NCBI GenBank assembly: GCA_032988165.1
Contig: JANTQF010000014.1
Coordinates: forward strand, 62,001-126,000
Direction: 5' to 3'
Source: Emmonsiellopsis sp. PD_33
Taxonomy: Eukaryota; Ascomycota; Eurotiomycetes; Onygenales; Ajellomycetaceae
Length of the DNA stretch: 64,000 nt
The position numbers were made by a program, and so were the translations under genes. Of this stretch, positions 1-12,159 are shown piece after piece. The notes under the pieces are model-generated. The model searched no databases. It saw only the letters and a program-made list of their open reading frames with translations, and was not told where the DNA came from. Position 1 is the stretch's first letter, and every line of letters begins with the position of its first letter.

Positions 1-356
1 TGCCTGGGTGATGGCCACTGTTGCCTCCCTCTTTATAGTCTCAATTCAGCCCTGATCCCAGTCTACAGCCATCACAGCTAGGTAGGGTATTCTGAATGGA
101 AGTGGTAATTCTATGTGTGCTCTGCAATCTCCTTATTCATCAAAAAGCATACTCTAGGGTGTCACTCTGAGTAATAGGCCAGTCAAAACCCACAGCTTCT
201 AGGGTAGTGTGTGGCCAACATTATCAGGTTCCTGCTGAGTTTCTAAATCACTATAATGTCATATTGTGCTGTAGTTCTTGGATCTGCAAGCAGGACTCTC
301 ATCACTCTGATAGAGTTATACACATTATATTGAAGAATGTTAAGTGTGTCCTTCAT
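1..356 (-). pseudogene. LINE ORF2, N-terminal endonuclease part (Tad1-like), truncated by window edge
   Basis: Read on the minus strand from an ATG at 356, the protein begins with LNILQYNV and continues through VMRVLLADPRTTAQYDII. This is the usual start of the apurinic-type (APE) endonuclease domain of fungal non-LTR retrotransposon ORF2: an N in the first strand, then YDIIxIQE, where the E position now reads as a stop followed by K. Further on, RVCFLMNKEI matches the conserved R-V-x-F-x-N-K segment. Several in-frame stops show it is dead. The remainder of the endonuclease and the reverse transcriptase would lie left of base 1. ORF1 of the same element lies just upstream at 380-1740. Family assignment rests on motif recognition only. 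Confidence 0.75.
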
Positions 357-379
357 TGTTGCATGAGCATTGTCTGTGA

Positions 380-1740
380 GCTACCCCTTAGCTCCTTAAG
401 GGGCTGAGAGCCTAGGGGTTGTGTTTGCAGAAGTATAAATGCACTTAAAGCTCCTCTTTGTGCCTCCCCTACTTATAGTATTCTCTTGGGCTGGCCTGAG
501 CCTCATCTCTGTTCCTTCAGCTCCCCTGTTGGCATGCATTTACTCCCCCAGGTTTGCACTAGCTGTTACCTATTCTATGATTTTGACTCTGTAAATCTCT
601 AAGACCATTCTATATAGGCTGTCCTTGCCCTCTCAGCAGCTTCCTGCCTTTTAGGGCACTATGAGATCCAGGTGGGGTGTTTCCCTGTGCAGTTGATGCA
701 CCTCAGTTGTTCCCCAGCTAGCTGAGTTAGATACTCCTTATCTGAGTGCCTCTTCACAGCATAAAACCTGTAAACTCAGAGTTATCTACAGAATCTTACC
801 ATGTACCCATAGACATGGTAGTTGAAGCACCTGGTTATCTGTGCCTCCCTATGGAATAACTTCACCTCATAGAAGGTACTGCCCAGGATGATGCCATCCA
901 CCAGCATGTTAGCCTGCTTGAGGAATGTAACACTCAGTATCACACTGCTGTACCTAGCCTGTAGATTTGCTGGCCTTCACAGTGCCACCTTTTCTATCTA
1001 GATAGCATCACAGAGGTTACTGTTCTAGCCATAGATGATAGTAATTGCTTGCTTCCCATCCACCTAATTGGCCATATTGACTGGGACCCCCTTAGCTATC
1101 ACTAGGTACAGGAGGCTACCCACCCTAGCCTTCTACCCAAGCACTTCCAGCTATGTGCTGCTCTTTATCAATGCCTCCTTCATCTCTAGGGTATCCATGG
1201 TAAGCATCACATCTCCACTAGGCAGCTCTTGTGCTGTCAGGACTCTCCCCTTAATTATATCTCTAATCCTGGCATTGACAGCCTCTACTATCATAGTCAG
1301 AGTGGCCTTTTCAGCTGGTAGGGCCTCACAGTTACATTGTAGGATAATGATTTCATGAAGGACACAGTTGGAGACTAGCTTCTCTATAATATTCTAACTA
1401 GCTACCACTACTCATATAGGTTTGATTGTCTCACCCATTATTTTCCTAGTCTTTAACATACTCATTACATTCTCTACCTTTACCAGCAACACCTCACCTA
1501 GCTTGACCTTAAGGCCAGCCATCAAGCAAGCTACTATCTCCAACACCTTCCTCTCTTTTTTCTTAATAGCAGGGTCCTTACTCTCATTGCAAAGAACATC
1601 ACTCAATTGTCTCAGTATTATCACACACATTTATGGTTGCACTATTTTGTTGGAGTTATCTGCTTGTGAGCATTCTGTGGTGTGCTTAATACTTTCCTTC
1701 AATTATAGCACCACAACATTAATTCTGGTGGCCACTTGAC
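380..1740 (-). pseudogene. LINE ORF1 (gag-like, CCHC zinc knuckles), decayed
   Basis: The minus-strand translation is continuous with scattered stops. An N-terminal basic/helical part (about 1630-1412) is followed by IVEAVNARIRDIIKGRV and LPSGDVMLTMDTLEMKEAL (about 1310-1170), typical of the RNA-binding central part of fungal LINE ORF1. Zinc-knuckle remains follow: RCFNYHVYGYMVRFCR (about 840-790, C-x2-C reduced to C-x2-Y), then a middle knuckle near 770-720, and CINCTGKHP with a final C (about 705-656). Order and spacing fit a nucleic-acid-binding ORF1 that binds element RNA in the ribonucleoprotein. ORF2 starts about 25 bases downstream. The true 5' end is unclear but lies near or above 1740. 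Confidence 0.7.
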
Positions 1741-1789
1741 TCTGTTCTGCTGATGGGAGCCCAGTTCAGGGTAAAATCAATAAAATGTA

Positions 1790-2805
1790 AGAGTAAGAGG
1801 TTTGATTTTAATATATATTAATAGAAATTGATTTACTATATTAAAAGATAATAACTTAGAATATTATTCATATCTCCACTAATATTAATGCTATAGATAA
1901 AAACCAGTTTATTCCATCTACATGGCTTGAGAGGACAGATGCACATGTCAGTACATCAAGATTTAAAAACCATCTACCCCATTCATATTGAGGGCCTGAC
2001 TTGCAAGAGGAAGCAGTATCACCTAGGATGGAGGAGTTTATAAGATGTGCTTATAGTGTAAACTGGAAAATTATATACTAAATCAAGTCCCATATTCAGG
2101 GCTGCTGGTAAGGGTAGGGCCAAACTCTGGCTAGAATTTTCTAGAACTTCACTTAATTCATCTGTGAGAAGTTCATCTAGTTTGTCTCCTTCTCTGACTA
2201 TGTAGAGACCAATAGTAAGGACTATATTCCTCTATGAGTGCACAGTCAACCTGCTACAACCATCTCATTGAAGTCTGTCACTTGGGTGGGCATCACTGAG
2301 ACTCTGAAAAATCTCAGCTCCAGTTCTCAGCCCACTAAAACAGTGAGTTCAGCCACTACCAAGGGCTGCCCTACTATTTTAACTACCTCAGCACAGAGTA
2401 GATCAACAACATCCTTAGTTGAGTAAGAGGATCATTAGATCCTCATCACTCTTCCTCCTGAATACTAACTTGTTGTTCATGGAAGATATGAATAATATGA
2501 TTAGAATCCCCAGGATTAAGCCTATTAGGAGTTCAGAATAGATTAGGCTGTCATACTTGTGGATCTATCTGTTTAAGACCTTCTGGTGAGCTTTAGAGCC
2601 ACTGCAGCAATATGTGAGATCCTTAGAGTCATTAATGTTAACATCCCTTAGTAGTAGGTCAATAATGCTATTCCCAGTGTTTTGACATCCATCACATGCT
2701 ATAACAGATCAGTCATGCACATGGCCCCAGAGATATCCTCTAAGATTAAGATACAAACTAAGAAGGTTCCAGTTAACTACTAACCATCCCATTATGATAT
2801 CAACC
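1790..2805. other. No gene recognised; probable decayed repeat DNA
   Basis: About 1790-2000 is AT-richer and may be the 5' untranslated region of the minus-strand LINE. From 2200 to 2800 there are short open stretches on the plus strand, such as 2238-2426, rich in S and T. They could be the N-terminal part of the LINE ORF1 relic that becomes recognisable after 2810, but I see no motif. Confidence 0.35.
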
Positions 2806-2809
2806 TACA

Positions 2810-3740
2810 GACAGGCAAGATGACATGAATCATCTCCTTCCTCAGACTGATTCTCAGCTTCCAGCTATTCAATGCCAGTGAGTCCTCATGACTCATCACT
2901 AAGAAGCCCACTATTCAGAGGTATAACTTAGAATGCTAGGGGTACTACCACCTACCCAGATGCACCCAGCTTGCACACTGCTCTAACTGCAGCACTCACC
3001 TCAACTAGCATGAAGGTCTTACTGGGGCCCAGTATGCTAATAAACCTCACTATATGAACTATCATAGCTCTTACCCAGCTGAACATGATCTCTGCCTGGC
3101 AGCCCCTAAATGGATGAATGGCACTCTCAAGTGTCTATCAAAGAAGGAGCTGATTAGCATCCAATGATATAGAGACTAATACTACTAGAATGCACAATCC
3201 AGTAAGACAGTATGTATAGGGTAAGATGACTCTGCACCTGCTGCTTCTCAGTGAACTCTAACACTAACATTAGTATTTATCAGCTCAGCTGAGGAATTGA
3301 ACAACAGTGCCCACAAGATGCAGGCAACAGAGCCCTACAAGATAATGAAGAGGGATCATCCTACATTCTAGAGTGAGGACCCAGGCAATGAGCAGAACTG
3401 AACCATGATTTCTAACCCCAAGGCCTGTTATAGATGTGCAACTGCATATCAGAGCAGCCTCAACTAGCATGACCTCCAAAACTATAACTCCCAGGCCTCT
3501 AATGAGTCAAAGCCTATGAACTTGACAGCCAACACCTCTATCATCTCTCAATGTTAGGACACTGAAACCAGCACTGCCACAACAACTATTAGTGAGACTT
3601 CAGACTCCTCCAGGTCTGCTGAGTTAATACCACCTGCACTGCACTCTAGCACACAGTGGCCCTGCAGCTTGCTTTCAAGTAGGACTGCAAGGTTGTCTGT
3701 GTCCAGGAACCCTATACCTTTCCTGGCACCAAGACCTCCC
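2810..3740 (+). pseudogene. LINE ORF1 fragment, copy 1 (zinc-knuckle region)
   Basis: The plus-strand translation around 2950-3200 contains a knuckle-like CSNCSTHL, then MNYHSSYPAEHDLCLAAP and MNGTLKCLSKKELISI. The spacing is that of the tandem CCHC knuckles at the end of Tad-type LINE ORF1. One cysteine is replaced by Y, as expected from TGC/TGT-to-TAC/TAT decay. A second copy at 9960-10510 aligns along about 430 bases in the same orientation and confirms that this is a repeat family. The stretch after 3240 is low in motifs and rich in S/T, probably the ORF1 tail. No ORF2 follows, so the copy is truncated or interrupted. Confidence 0.6.
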
Positions 3741-3744
3741 ATAC

Positions 3745-5915
3745 ATCAGGCCAAGTATGAATGTATGGCACTTGCCAGTCTTCTCATAACCTTACCATAT
3801 ATGCACTGTATCACTTCATCTTCATCCTATTTATACATTTATATTTTTAGACTTAGATTTAGAGATAGAGACTTAGTATTGCACATCCCTATACCCTTCA
3901 GGAGGTCTTGAGTCACAGGCTTCACCTGTGCCCCCTGGATGTTAAAATATACCATACCATACCATACCCCCTGTTTTGCCTCATCCTTGATATTTAATTT
4001 TCATTGATTAGCAACAGTAATATCTGAGGAGAATATAGTACTATCAGTAGCTATTTAATTCAAATATGCCAATTTCCCTACATTTCACCTCTAAGGCCTC
4101 AGATAGACCTGGGGGGAGGATGAGAAAGATTGAAGAATCCTTCACTTAATAAAACATACCTAGAGGCTAGAGTAAATCCAGGCTGTATTATACTGCTCAC
4201 AGAATGAAAATTCAACAAATATTCCATATCAAAAAAATTAAAAAATGGATACCTTAGTGGATGTTATGATATTAATGTAGAGTTTTTAAACCAGAAATGC
4301 AGCTCATTATCTGACTAATTGTATGAACCACTATTAATTTAACAGTCATAACAGCTCATAACTAACAATACCATACTAACTAGGCAAAAAAAAAAAAAAA
4401 ACACACAAGAGGATATCATTTTACATACTCTCTTCTTACTTAGAAGGGTAATACCTCATCTCATATGGTTTCCCCTGCATTCATGCCTCATTTTGTTGTC
4501 TCACCCAGTTGTATCCAGCCTTTAAATCATCCATTAGTGGTGTGATGCAACTCCACTAATTGTTCATAATAGGGGGGTAAATGCATGAAAACTCATCACA
4601 GAAAATGTAACAAGACTGGAAGTCATTACAGTAAACAGTCATGTCATTAGTGGCTTGAGGAGGTGTAAATGGGAGCAGCTGAAGAAGAGTGAGTTGAGAA
4701 GGGGAAAGTTTGAATGCAGAGTTTCCAGCTTGTTGGGATGAATGAATGAAGGCATTTAATAGCTCACTATCAGCTTTCTTATGCTCATATTCAAACAAGA
4801 TTACTCTATTAAAAACCTATGTCTCTACTCAGTAGCCAACTATGTCAGCAGTGCCATATGGATAGTGCAAGGCACCATGATATAGGCAACAGTATAGATC
4901 AACACCATAATGTGGGTATTAGCTAAAAGACAGCTCTGTTGGATAGATGTTTATTTCCAGATGACTGTCAGTATACATGGTTATAGCAAGTGTGTGAATG
5001 ACAAGAGCAGCTACCTCCAGAAGATGGAGGTTAAATTTATTAGATGATGGTGGTGTGTTCTAATATAACTGCACAGGCTAAATAGATATCAAGTAGGTTA
5101 ATATCCACTCTTTAATGACTTTATTTACAGACTCAAACATCAATATCACCTTTGAGGCAATTATCAACTCAGCAGTAGATATGAAGCCTGCATGAAACTT
5201 TCTAAACCTAACAACAGCATCTTTGAATGGGCAGTCTCATTCCAAAACAATAGGTAATATAAGTATGCTTCCCATATTGCATGTGAATGAGTCTCACATG
5301 GGAACCCCATCAATAATCTGAGCAAATATGTTCTCTATAACATTAAGAACTAGGATTGAGCATATAAGAGTGTTGAGGGATGTAAGATGCTGCACATCTA
5401 GATGTGCCAGCACTATACTTGAAGGTTAAGAGGCATGAGAAACTGAGCCTACTTGAAAATTCATTATTGTGAAGATGGTGTCTGATGGAAAATAATGCTG
5501 ATGAAGAACAAAGAGTGAACATATCAATAAGAACTGGGTCCATGAGGATGAACTGATAGAATAATCATGTGATCTTGGCAAGAAAACCTTGATCATCTAT
5601 TATCATACAGCTGCCAAGCTACCATATAATCACAGGTCATTCATTAAACACCTGGGCTGCAGAAGCTGCATACTGAGAGGTGCTGTAAGCTGTTAAGGCC
5701 TCAAGCAAAAAGTAATGAGATCATCAATAAGAATTTATTTGTTCAAGTTGCAGTGCTGCACAATTCAGGCTGCTGAATGCAAGTCACTGACAACTTTGAA
5801 AGTTAAAGTGCTGACTACCCCAACTTAATAAGTAGTAGCAAGCAACTTTATAGGTTCAAGTTCTATTTTCATCTGCCATTCAGATGCCTCCACAGCTTTT
5901 ACAGCAAACTTAATG
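3745..5915. other. Long stretch with no recognised gene; two simple repeats
   Basis: It contains a short ACCAT microsatellite at about 3950-3968 and a run of about 17 A at 4386-4402 followed by CACACA. Short open frames such as minus 4798-4556 and minus 5543-5343 have no motif I recognise and no supporting context. The A-run could be the tail of a retroposed element, but no element body was recognised next to it. Confidence 0.4.
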
Positions 5916-5920
5916 CAATT

Positions 5921-7018
5921 ATGAAGCCTTCTTCCCTTGAATTAGCTAGTAGTTGTCAGGCTGTCCTTCAAAGGCAATCTCTAGATATAATAAACACAGG
6001 TGCTGGTGCTCCCCCAAAAGATGAAGATGCTAGTATCACAGCTGCTGCCTACCTTCATCCCTTATTACCACTAATACTTGATAGCACAGTTCTATTAATA
6101 GGCAGCTTCTAGTTAACTAGTTATATCACTATGTCAACTTCTGTCAACCTTGCCATTGTTTGGCATCATTGTAGCAGTGACTTGTCAGAGCCTCTTATAA
6201 CTTTAGCTGAATATAGCCTTATTGCTGCTTCTATTTATCTTTACCTGGAACTTCTTTCTACTTCCTATATTCACTGGTGTCTTGCCCATCAAACAGTGCA
6301 GTATGATAAATCTCTGGAACAGCCAGGCTAGTACAGTCAGCTGAAGAGAAATATAACACTTACACTTAACTTGATTGATTCCTTCCTCTCTACTGTGCAA
6401 GCTATCTTTCCCCTGATCTGCATTGATGAGACAATTCCAACCATTGATTACTTAGCTGATCATCCTCATGGAGAATGGAATGATCACTTTAACCCCTATG
6501 CCCAGGCAGTTAACATTAATATTCAGGTAAGCAAGTTTAGTTTAGTTTCAGTAATAATTGAAATCAAATTAATACTGAGAGTCCTTAGTATGTTAATGAC
6601 ATGGTGACTTCCACAGCAATTTCAGATGGTATCAGATTCTACATCTTTTAGTTCCTCTTTGCACACATCTTCCTGCATGAGATTGATGGCTATCTACTTA
6701 TTACCTACTTAAGTTGGGGTTGCCATCCTCTCACTCCACCTGACATTACTCATAAAGAGTATGGGGCTGAGGCCAGCCAGGCCCTTGAGCTCAGTGCATT
6801 TAGAGGAGCACTTAAGTACTACCATGATTCCAGTCAGAATATACATCAAGTTGATGGTATCTGACATTATATTAGTATCCTAGGCCATTCACAAGCTAAT
6901 TCAAGCTTTCTTTCCCTTTTATTTTATAGCCTGGTGTGCCTTACCTACTTGATGAAGAGTAAATGGTCAAGAGAATCTCCCAGGCCTATATTGACAATTT
7001 TATTAATTGCTGTAAGTT
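5921..7018 (+). pseudogene. Hypothetical spliced fungal gene, decayed
   Basis: I do not recognise the function. The plus strand shows coding-like blocks: 5921-6330 (alanine/leucine-rich, ending HWCLAHQTVQYDKSLEQPG), 6371-6525 (IDETIPTIDYLADHPHGEW and NPYAQAVNINIQ), 6720-6866 (PPDITHKEYGAEA, LELSAFRGALKYYHDSSQN, IHQVDG) and 6930-7018 (PGVPYLLDE, ISQAYIDNFIN). Between blocks are plausible introns: about 6526-6615, starting GTAAGC and ending CCACAG, and about 6865-6928, starting GTATCTGAC and ending TTTTATAG. Stops interrupt the blocks and the frame between blocks 2 and 3 is not secure. It may belong with the cysteine-rich gene at 8770-9430. No signal peptide or membrane segment is evident. Confidence 0.4.
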
Positions 7019-7024
7019 AAATTC

Positions 7025-8765
7025 CCTACACTTAATTTAATTTCTTGAGAACATATTTAACTCCATGTAGGGATCAAATTCCCATATACATTGGAGGGCA
7101 ATATACAATGTGTGGAGAATTTTCAGTCAATGAGAATGGAAGAGGCTGTTCAAAATTTAAGGCCAGGCTCTTATATGATATCTCATAGCCACTATTAAAG
7201 GTATTTAATCTCCACTCACAACATCTACCATGTTTTGTATGACCTGCATGTTCATATCAATGTGAGCCTCTAGAGCTATTGTGGTCATACTGGGGGGTCT
7301 TTAGAGTAGAGAAGATTTTAATAGCTTTAAATGAGCTGTGGATTTCCTATATAGAACAGCTGTGGATTTCCTGATATATAGCCTTACTAGCTGAGATAAA
7401 GATAGATCCATTCAGCATCAGGAGTCCATAATCTCCTATGTGCCAATAACTTGTAACTGATGTAGCCAGCCTGAAATCTATAGGCCTAGTTGGGGAGTTC
7501 TTTTCAGAATCATCATAATCATTTAACTCTTGAATTTAAGCTACAGAGAAGGCATCTCTTTTCTGTACCTCTTCAATGAATTCAGTGAGCATTCTGGAGG
7601 GGAGTTCATAGTCTGTTTCATCTTGCACAGCCTCCATTGCTGCCAGATATAGCACAAGATGTTCTCATATATCAATCAACAATGACTAAAATGCTGTGAT
7701 ATTTAAGCTGAGAGGACAAGTTTTTCACCACCATTTACTATGCTTTGCACCTCAAAGCACAAGATAATGAAAACAGTTAGCTAAATATAAAAATTAAAAA
7801 TAAAATAAACAATCAACTGTTATTATCTATCAGAAAAAAATCAATATAAATCCAAACATCAATGAAGATGAGTTTGAAAATACATGTTGTATTAATTCAA
7901 GTTGCTGTGGAACCATTATAAGTATCTGGGCAAACTATGATAAGGTTAAAAATATAAACTATGAGTTCTCCCATGCAGGGTCCTGATGACCTAGTCTCCC
8001 CAGTTACCTACCTAATTTCAAAGTCTGTCATGTGATTGGCTTGTTCAGAAGAAGGTGCTGCCAAGCAGAGGGCAGTTTTCCCCAATATCTTACTCAGCAT
8101 GATTACTTCCCTTTACCACTCAGTTTGTTTATTTTTGTTTACTTTTAAAACCAGAATGTTTTCCTCTCCTCTTTTAGTTAGCAGAATCAATGACATCCAT
8201 GATTTTCAATCCATTCTAATCAGTTGAGGTATTTCCTCAATTATATTATTGATCTCATTCTCATGTAATACTGTCAAGCAGGTAATAACACCATATTGCT
8301 ACATTCATCTCCTTTTTTATTTAACTCCTCCCATCTCTAAATTCTATCTAACATCAACTCCCTTCTCACAAGCTCCCAGCCACCTACATAGAAAGCAACT
8401 CTTCTTTTATGTTTTTTGACCTGGCATCACAGACAAGCTATTCCTTCACTATTCATTTGAATAGTTAGCTATTGCTAGTTGCTCTGTGCCTATATTAAGA
8501 TGGGTAAAAATACCAAGTAATCCTTTTCTTTGTCATCACTGAGGAACCCACCTCTAACTCCTCCTCCAACAACTAAGCACTCTCAAAAACACTATTATCA
8601 CTATTCTACTAACTATGACATCTTAGAAGACAGTTCAAAACCTTCATCTCCAAACCAACCTTTATTCACAAAGCTTAACTCTACTCTTACCTATTAAAGT
8701 CCATTCAACCTGACATCTGAATCCCCAACATCATCCCAATCTCATCCCCCTAAACAGAGCTTCCC
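7025..8765. other. No recognised gene
   Basis: This is mixed composition with short open frames only; plus 8036-8227 begins MACSEEGAAKQRAVFPNI but has no family I recognise. Intron-like signals occur, so parts of the neighbouring hypothetical genes could extend here. I could not assign them. Confidence 0.3.
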
Positions 8766-8772
8766 TGATCAA

Positions 8773-9430
8773 ATGGTCTACCCACAATGTCTTCAGGGAT
8801 TCCCAGTTGGCCTTACCAATTCTGAGTCTGAAAGATATTGTGAGATTCTCAATCTTTATATAACCAATAAGTATGATGATTATCTGCAAGTGCACTTTAA
8901 TGTTCTATTCTGTATGTTGTCCCTCTACTTTCCCAGTTCCATTCTGTCTTTATTAATTTAAAAATACTAATATTAAACCCATAATTATATTTTAGGCCCT
9001 AAAGTCACACCCAGCTTTGAAATTCTAGAGTATGTCCTGACTGCATCATTCTATTTAGAATATTATTACATTGATTGACCATTCTTCATCTATGCTGACT
9101 CTGACACAGTAGAGGCTATTAGTTCAAGTGCCATGCAACATGTTATTCTCTGGCATCAGGGCCCTCATGTTCTCAATACCCCTAAAATAGACCTGTATAA
9201 GGGCTGTCAGTGTGATAGTGCTATTTTCCAATCCTGGGGACTTCTTACTGCAAACCCATGCACTCACTGCAAAGTAGGTCTTGGGCTTTTTTTGGAATGT
9301 GTTTTTGTGCCTGATTAGAATCAGATAACTGCAACAAAACCTACTGTTTGTGAAAACTGTGTCTTTGATTGTGTGGAGTCTACATGTTCATTTGGTATGG
9401 AATTTATTATATACCTTACTTTTCCTTGGA
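8773..9430 (+). pseudogene. Hypothetical gene with cysteine-rich DUF3716-like motif
   Basis: The first block, 8773-8897, ends YITNKYDDYLQ. A probable intron with an ATTTTAG acceptor ends near 8995. The downstream block then runs through 9133-9318, with SAIFQSWGLLTANPCTHC followed by VGLGLFLECVFVPD. After one stop it continues with VCENCVFDCVESTCSFG up to about 9400. The pattern PCxxCxxGxGxFxxCV... followed by CxNCxF...CSF is the one I associate with the fungal DUF3716 family, a short domain of paired CxxC motifs whose function is unknown. All paired cysteines of the motif are kept here, unlike the LINE knuckles. The domain name is from memory and needs a profile search. Confidence 0.45.
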
Positions 9431-9434
9431 TATA

Positions 9435-9955
9435 ACATGAATCATTGCTGACCTGAAATCCTATTGATTTAGCCAAGAGGGATGATAATACCCCCTAACA
9501 AGCATCCCCATATAACTATGACCCAGATGTGACCTTTGAATAGTTGATATAGCTACATACTATACTGCTGCAACATAGGCTCACAAATATATCACACAAT
9601 GGTGCTAATTGCATTTACCTGAATGACAATGTGCTATGACCCAACCTTGTTGACCTGGATTCAGCCACTTTTGATGCAAGATCCACTGCCAAATTAGTTT
9701 TAAAACCTCATCAATATAGGAGCATAAAGCATGTATATATTAATTATGAATATCTATCTAAAGATACCTATTTTCTCTGCTGATAACATGAATGCATCCT
9801 ACAAAGGCACACATAGAAGAAGATATTTTTAGCCCACTTTTTTTTTTCTTTATTTCATTTGTTTATGGTTCCTTTTTCAGTAGACCACATGCATAGTGTC
9901 TAATTTCTAGCAAAATGTATGATCAGGACACAGTCAATTGCTACCCCTCCTAATA
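9435..9955. other. No recognised gene
   Basis: Plus-strand translation gives short coding-like pieces (for example VLKPHQYRSIKHVYINYEY near 9690-9750) that may be the tail of the preceding cysteine-rich gene. A T-run follows at about 9838-9848. Confidence 0.3.
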
Positions 9956-9959
9956 CAGT

Positions 9960-10510
9960 GCTAACCCCTAGATGAGCAAGATGACTTGAATCATCTCCTT
10001 GCTCAAGCTAGTCCCCAGATTCTGGCTGTTCAATGCCAGTGAGTCTTTAAGACTCATCACCAAGAAGCCTACCATCTAAAGGCATGACCCAGGCTGTTAG
10101 GGGTATTGCCACCCCCCTGGTGCACCAGACTTGCTCATTATTTGAACTGCAGTGTTCATCTTCACCAGCATAAAGACTCCTTGGAAATGTAGTATGTCAC
10201 AAAACCTTACTGCACCAACTGCCATGGCCTCTACCTGACTGGGCACAATCTCTGCCTAGTAGCCCCCAGATGAATGAACAGCACCCTCAAACATCTGATG
10301 AAGAAAGAGCTGGCTGGCATTTAGTACTACAAGAACTGATGCTACTGAGATGTGCAGGCCAAGTATCAAGCTCAGCCTCAGTCACAAGAAGGGCCAGTAA
10401 TGAAGTAACAGGCATGGGTTTGAACATCACTTCAACACTGCCACCCAATGTCACAGTCTTGCAGAGGCCTAGGCCTAGCATGCAGCCTAGCTCCTCCCCT
10501 TCCTTGTAGT
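9960..10510 (+). pseudogene. LINE ORF1 fragment, copy 2 (zinc-knuckle region)
   Basis: This aligns with 2810-3240 in the same orientation; shared stretches include the segments around TTCAATGCCAGTGAGTC and CACTCATCACCAAGAAGCC-like sequence. The translation gives a knuckle-like block with CTRLAHYLNCSVHLHQ, then YCTNCHGLYLTGHNLC, and the basic tail KHLMKKELAGI. The CxNC...GHNxC knuckle is better preserved than in copy 1. Similarity to copy 1 fades after about 10400. No ORF2 is present downstream. The copies differ mainly at CA/TG/TA positions, consistent with decay of ancestral CpG sites. Confidence 0.6.
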
Positions 10511-10682
10511 ACCCAATCTTTGAGGCCTAGGCCCACCACCAATTCACCCCACCAATTGGATGGTTTTTAAAAGTGTTCCCTAGTTAAAGGCCAAGAGTTT
10601 TAGTTGAGGATGGACCTGAAACCACCCAGGTTTTTAGTTGGGGATAGGCCTGAACACCTCTCTTAGTGGGTAAAAAGCATGT

Positions 10683-10772
10683 GCCCTCAGCAGGATTTGA
10701 ACCTGCCCCCATCACATATAGGTGCCATAGGGATGCCAAGTCTGTGGCCACTTATCATTAAGCCATGTGTGC
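10683..10772 (-). tRNA. tRNA-like relic (about 90 nt, type II length), probably a pseudogene or SINE head
   Basis: On the minus strand a perfect T-arm is present: stem GCAGG / CCTGC around loop TTCAAAT, with a B box of GGTTCAAATCC, as expected if GGTTCGAATCC lost its CpG. An A-box-like TGGCTTAATGAT starts eight bases into the 90-nt unit. The outer 7-base arms pair at about five of seven positions. The length suits a Ser/Leu-type tRNA with a long variable arm, but I cannot settle the anticodon. It may be a tRNA pseudogene or the head of a tRNA-derived short retroposon. Confidence 0.5.
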
Positions 10773-10973
10773 AGGGTGATATTCAGAATCAAAACATCCT
10801 GTTTTCATTGAGATAGTCATTCTCAATGCATCTTTTCATTTAATTGATTCAATTGGCCCTATACTGCAATGAGCAGTAGCTGCAGCCTCTAAACACCACT
10901 CTCAGGGAGCAAACCCCATGTCTTCAAGCTTCCCTGGTCCATGTTACCTCAGTCTGCCAAAGGAAAAGGAAAA

Positions 10974-12152
10974 ATGCCCACCCAGGAGGATGATGATGAC
11001 CTCTATGAGGACACTGAGGATCTATTGAAACTAACTAACATGGATGAGACTGAGGACACTCTTTAATATGAACACTTATCTCACCCAAATCATTGTGTGT
11101 TGGATGGTAGTATCAGACATTTTCACAGCACTAGCCATCCTGCATTTAATAGGTCTGATATCAATATTGATACATCTGCATTTAAATGTTCAATTCAGGA
11201 TTAAGTTGCACATCCCAAACACAAACACTCTGCAGCCTGAGATTATGAGTATGAACATTCTAAAAATTATCAACAGAACTATGATCAGTCTGAAATTTGT
11301 GATCATCCTGAATTCCAATGCCTGTCTACTGCCTCAAGCCTCAGTGAGTTCAACATTGTTGGCAGAGATCTGGATAAACCAGTTATGATGACCCAGGGAG
11401 CTATGATGGCAATGATGCAAACTCTTTTGAATGCCAGTTATCAGTCTACTCTCTTACCCACCATGAATAGCATGAAAGAGGAACTCCATGAATTCCAAAA
11501 GAAAATTAAATCTACTTTGGAGACTAAATTCATCACCACATTTGACATATTCAACTATGAAAATTGGAGAGTCAGAATTTTGAATGACACTGGGGTGATT
11601 GGTGGATCAAATATCTTGTTGAAAAATCAGTGTCAACTCCTGTCAGGACTTAGCCATTTGGATAGAGATAAGTAGCATGTGCATTTAAAAGCATTATATC
11701 ACCACATGCTATCAAGTCTAATTAGCAACATTTGTACCACTATAGGCAGTTTGGAAGCTGACAATGCTGCAGCCCTATGGGAGAAAATGAATATTGAATA
11801 TGCTATCTCTCTGGTGGAAGATTGTATGAACATTGTCAGAGAGTTAACCTATCTCAAAGTTAAAGACACTGAATATCTCACCTATCAGTGCCATTTTTGC
11901 TACCTCATTGCTTGTTATCATGAATTGTATGATAATCTGGAGGACATCTATCATAATCTTTTCCTTCTGGAACTAAAGGAGTTTCAGAAAGCTTTTATCA
12001 AGACTCACCTCAATGAGTTCTTTTCCACAGGTCAGGATATGATCATCAATATTGATATCAATGATCTTATGAAGCAGTTGATGAACTGTTCTACCAAGGA
12101 CCTGAAACTGAAAAATTTGAATAACCCCAGTGTGAACTCCATAAAAAGGTAA
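10974..12152 (+). pseudogene. Ty1/copia-type gag (UBN2-like), partial element
   Basis: An acidic N-terminus (MPTQEDDDDLYEDTEDLL) starts at 10974 and the same frame continues through 11385-11675 and, after one stop, 11679-12152. Seen in the protein: YENWRVRILNDTG, then LWEKMNIEYAISLVEDCMN, VKDTEYLTYQ, LFLLELKEFQKAF and NIDINDLMKQL. This order matches the copia gag (UBN2/Retrotran_gag_2) fold, which builds the virus-like particle. Few indels are seen; damage is by stops. No protease, integrase or reverse transcriptase follows, because the sequence changes to a minus-strand element at about 12155. It is a different subfamily from the copia at 57397-61863. Confidence 0.65.
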
Positions 12153-12159
12153 TTTGGAC

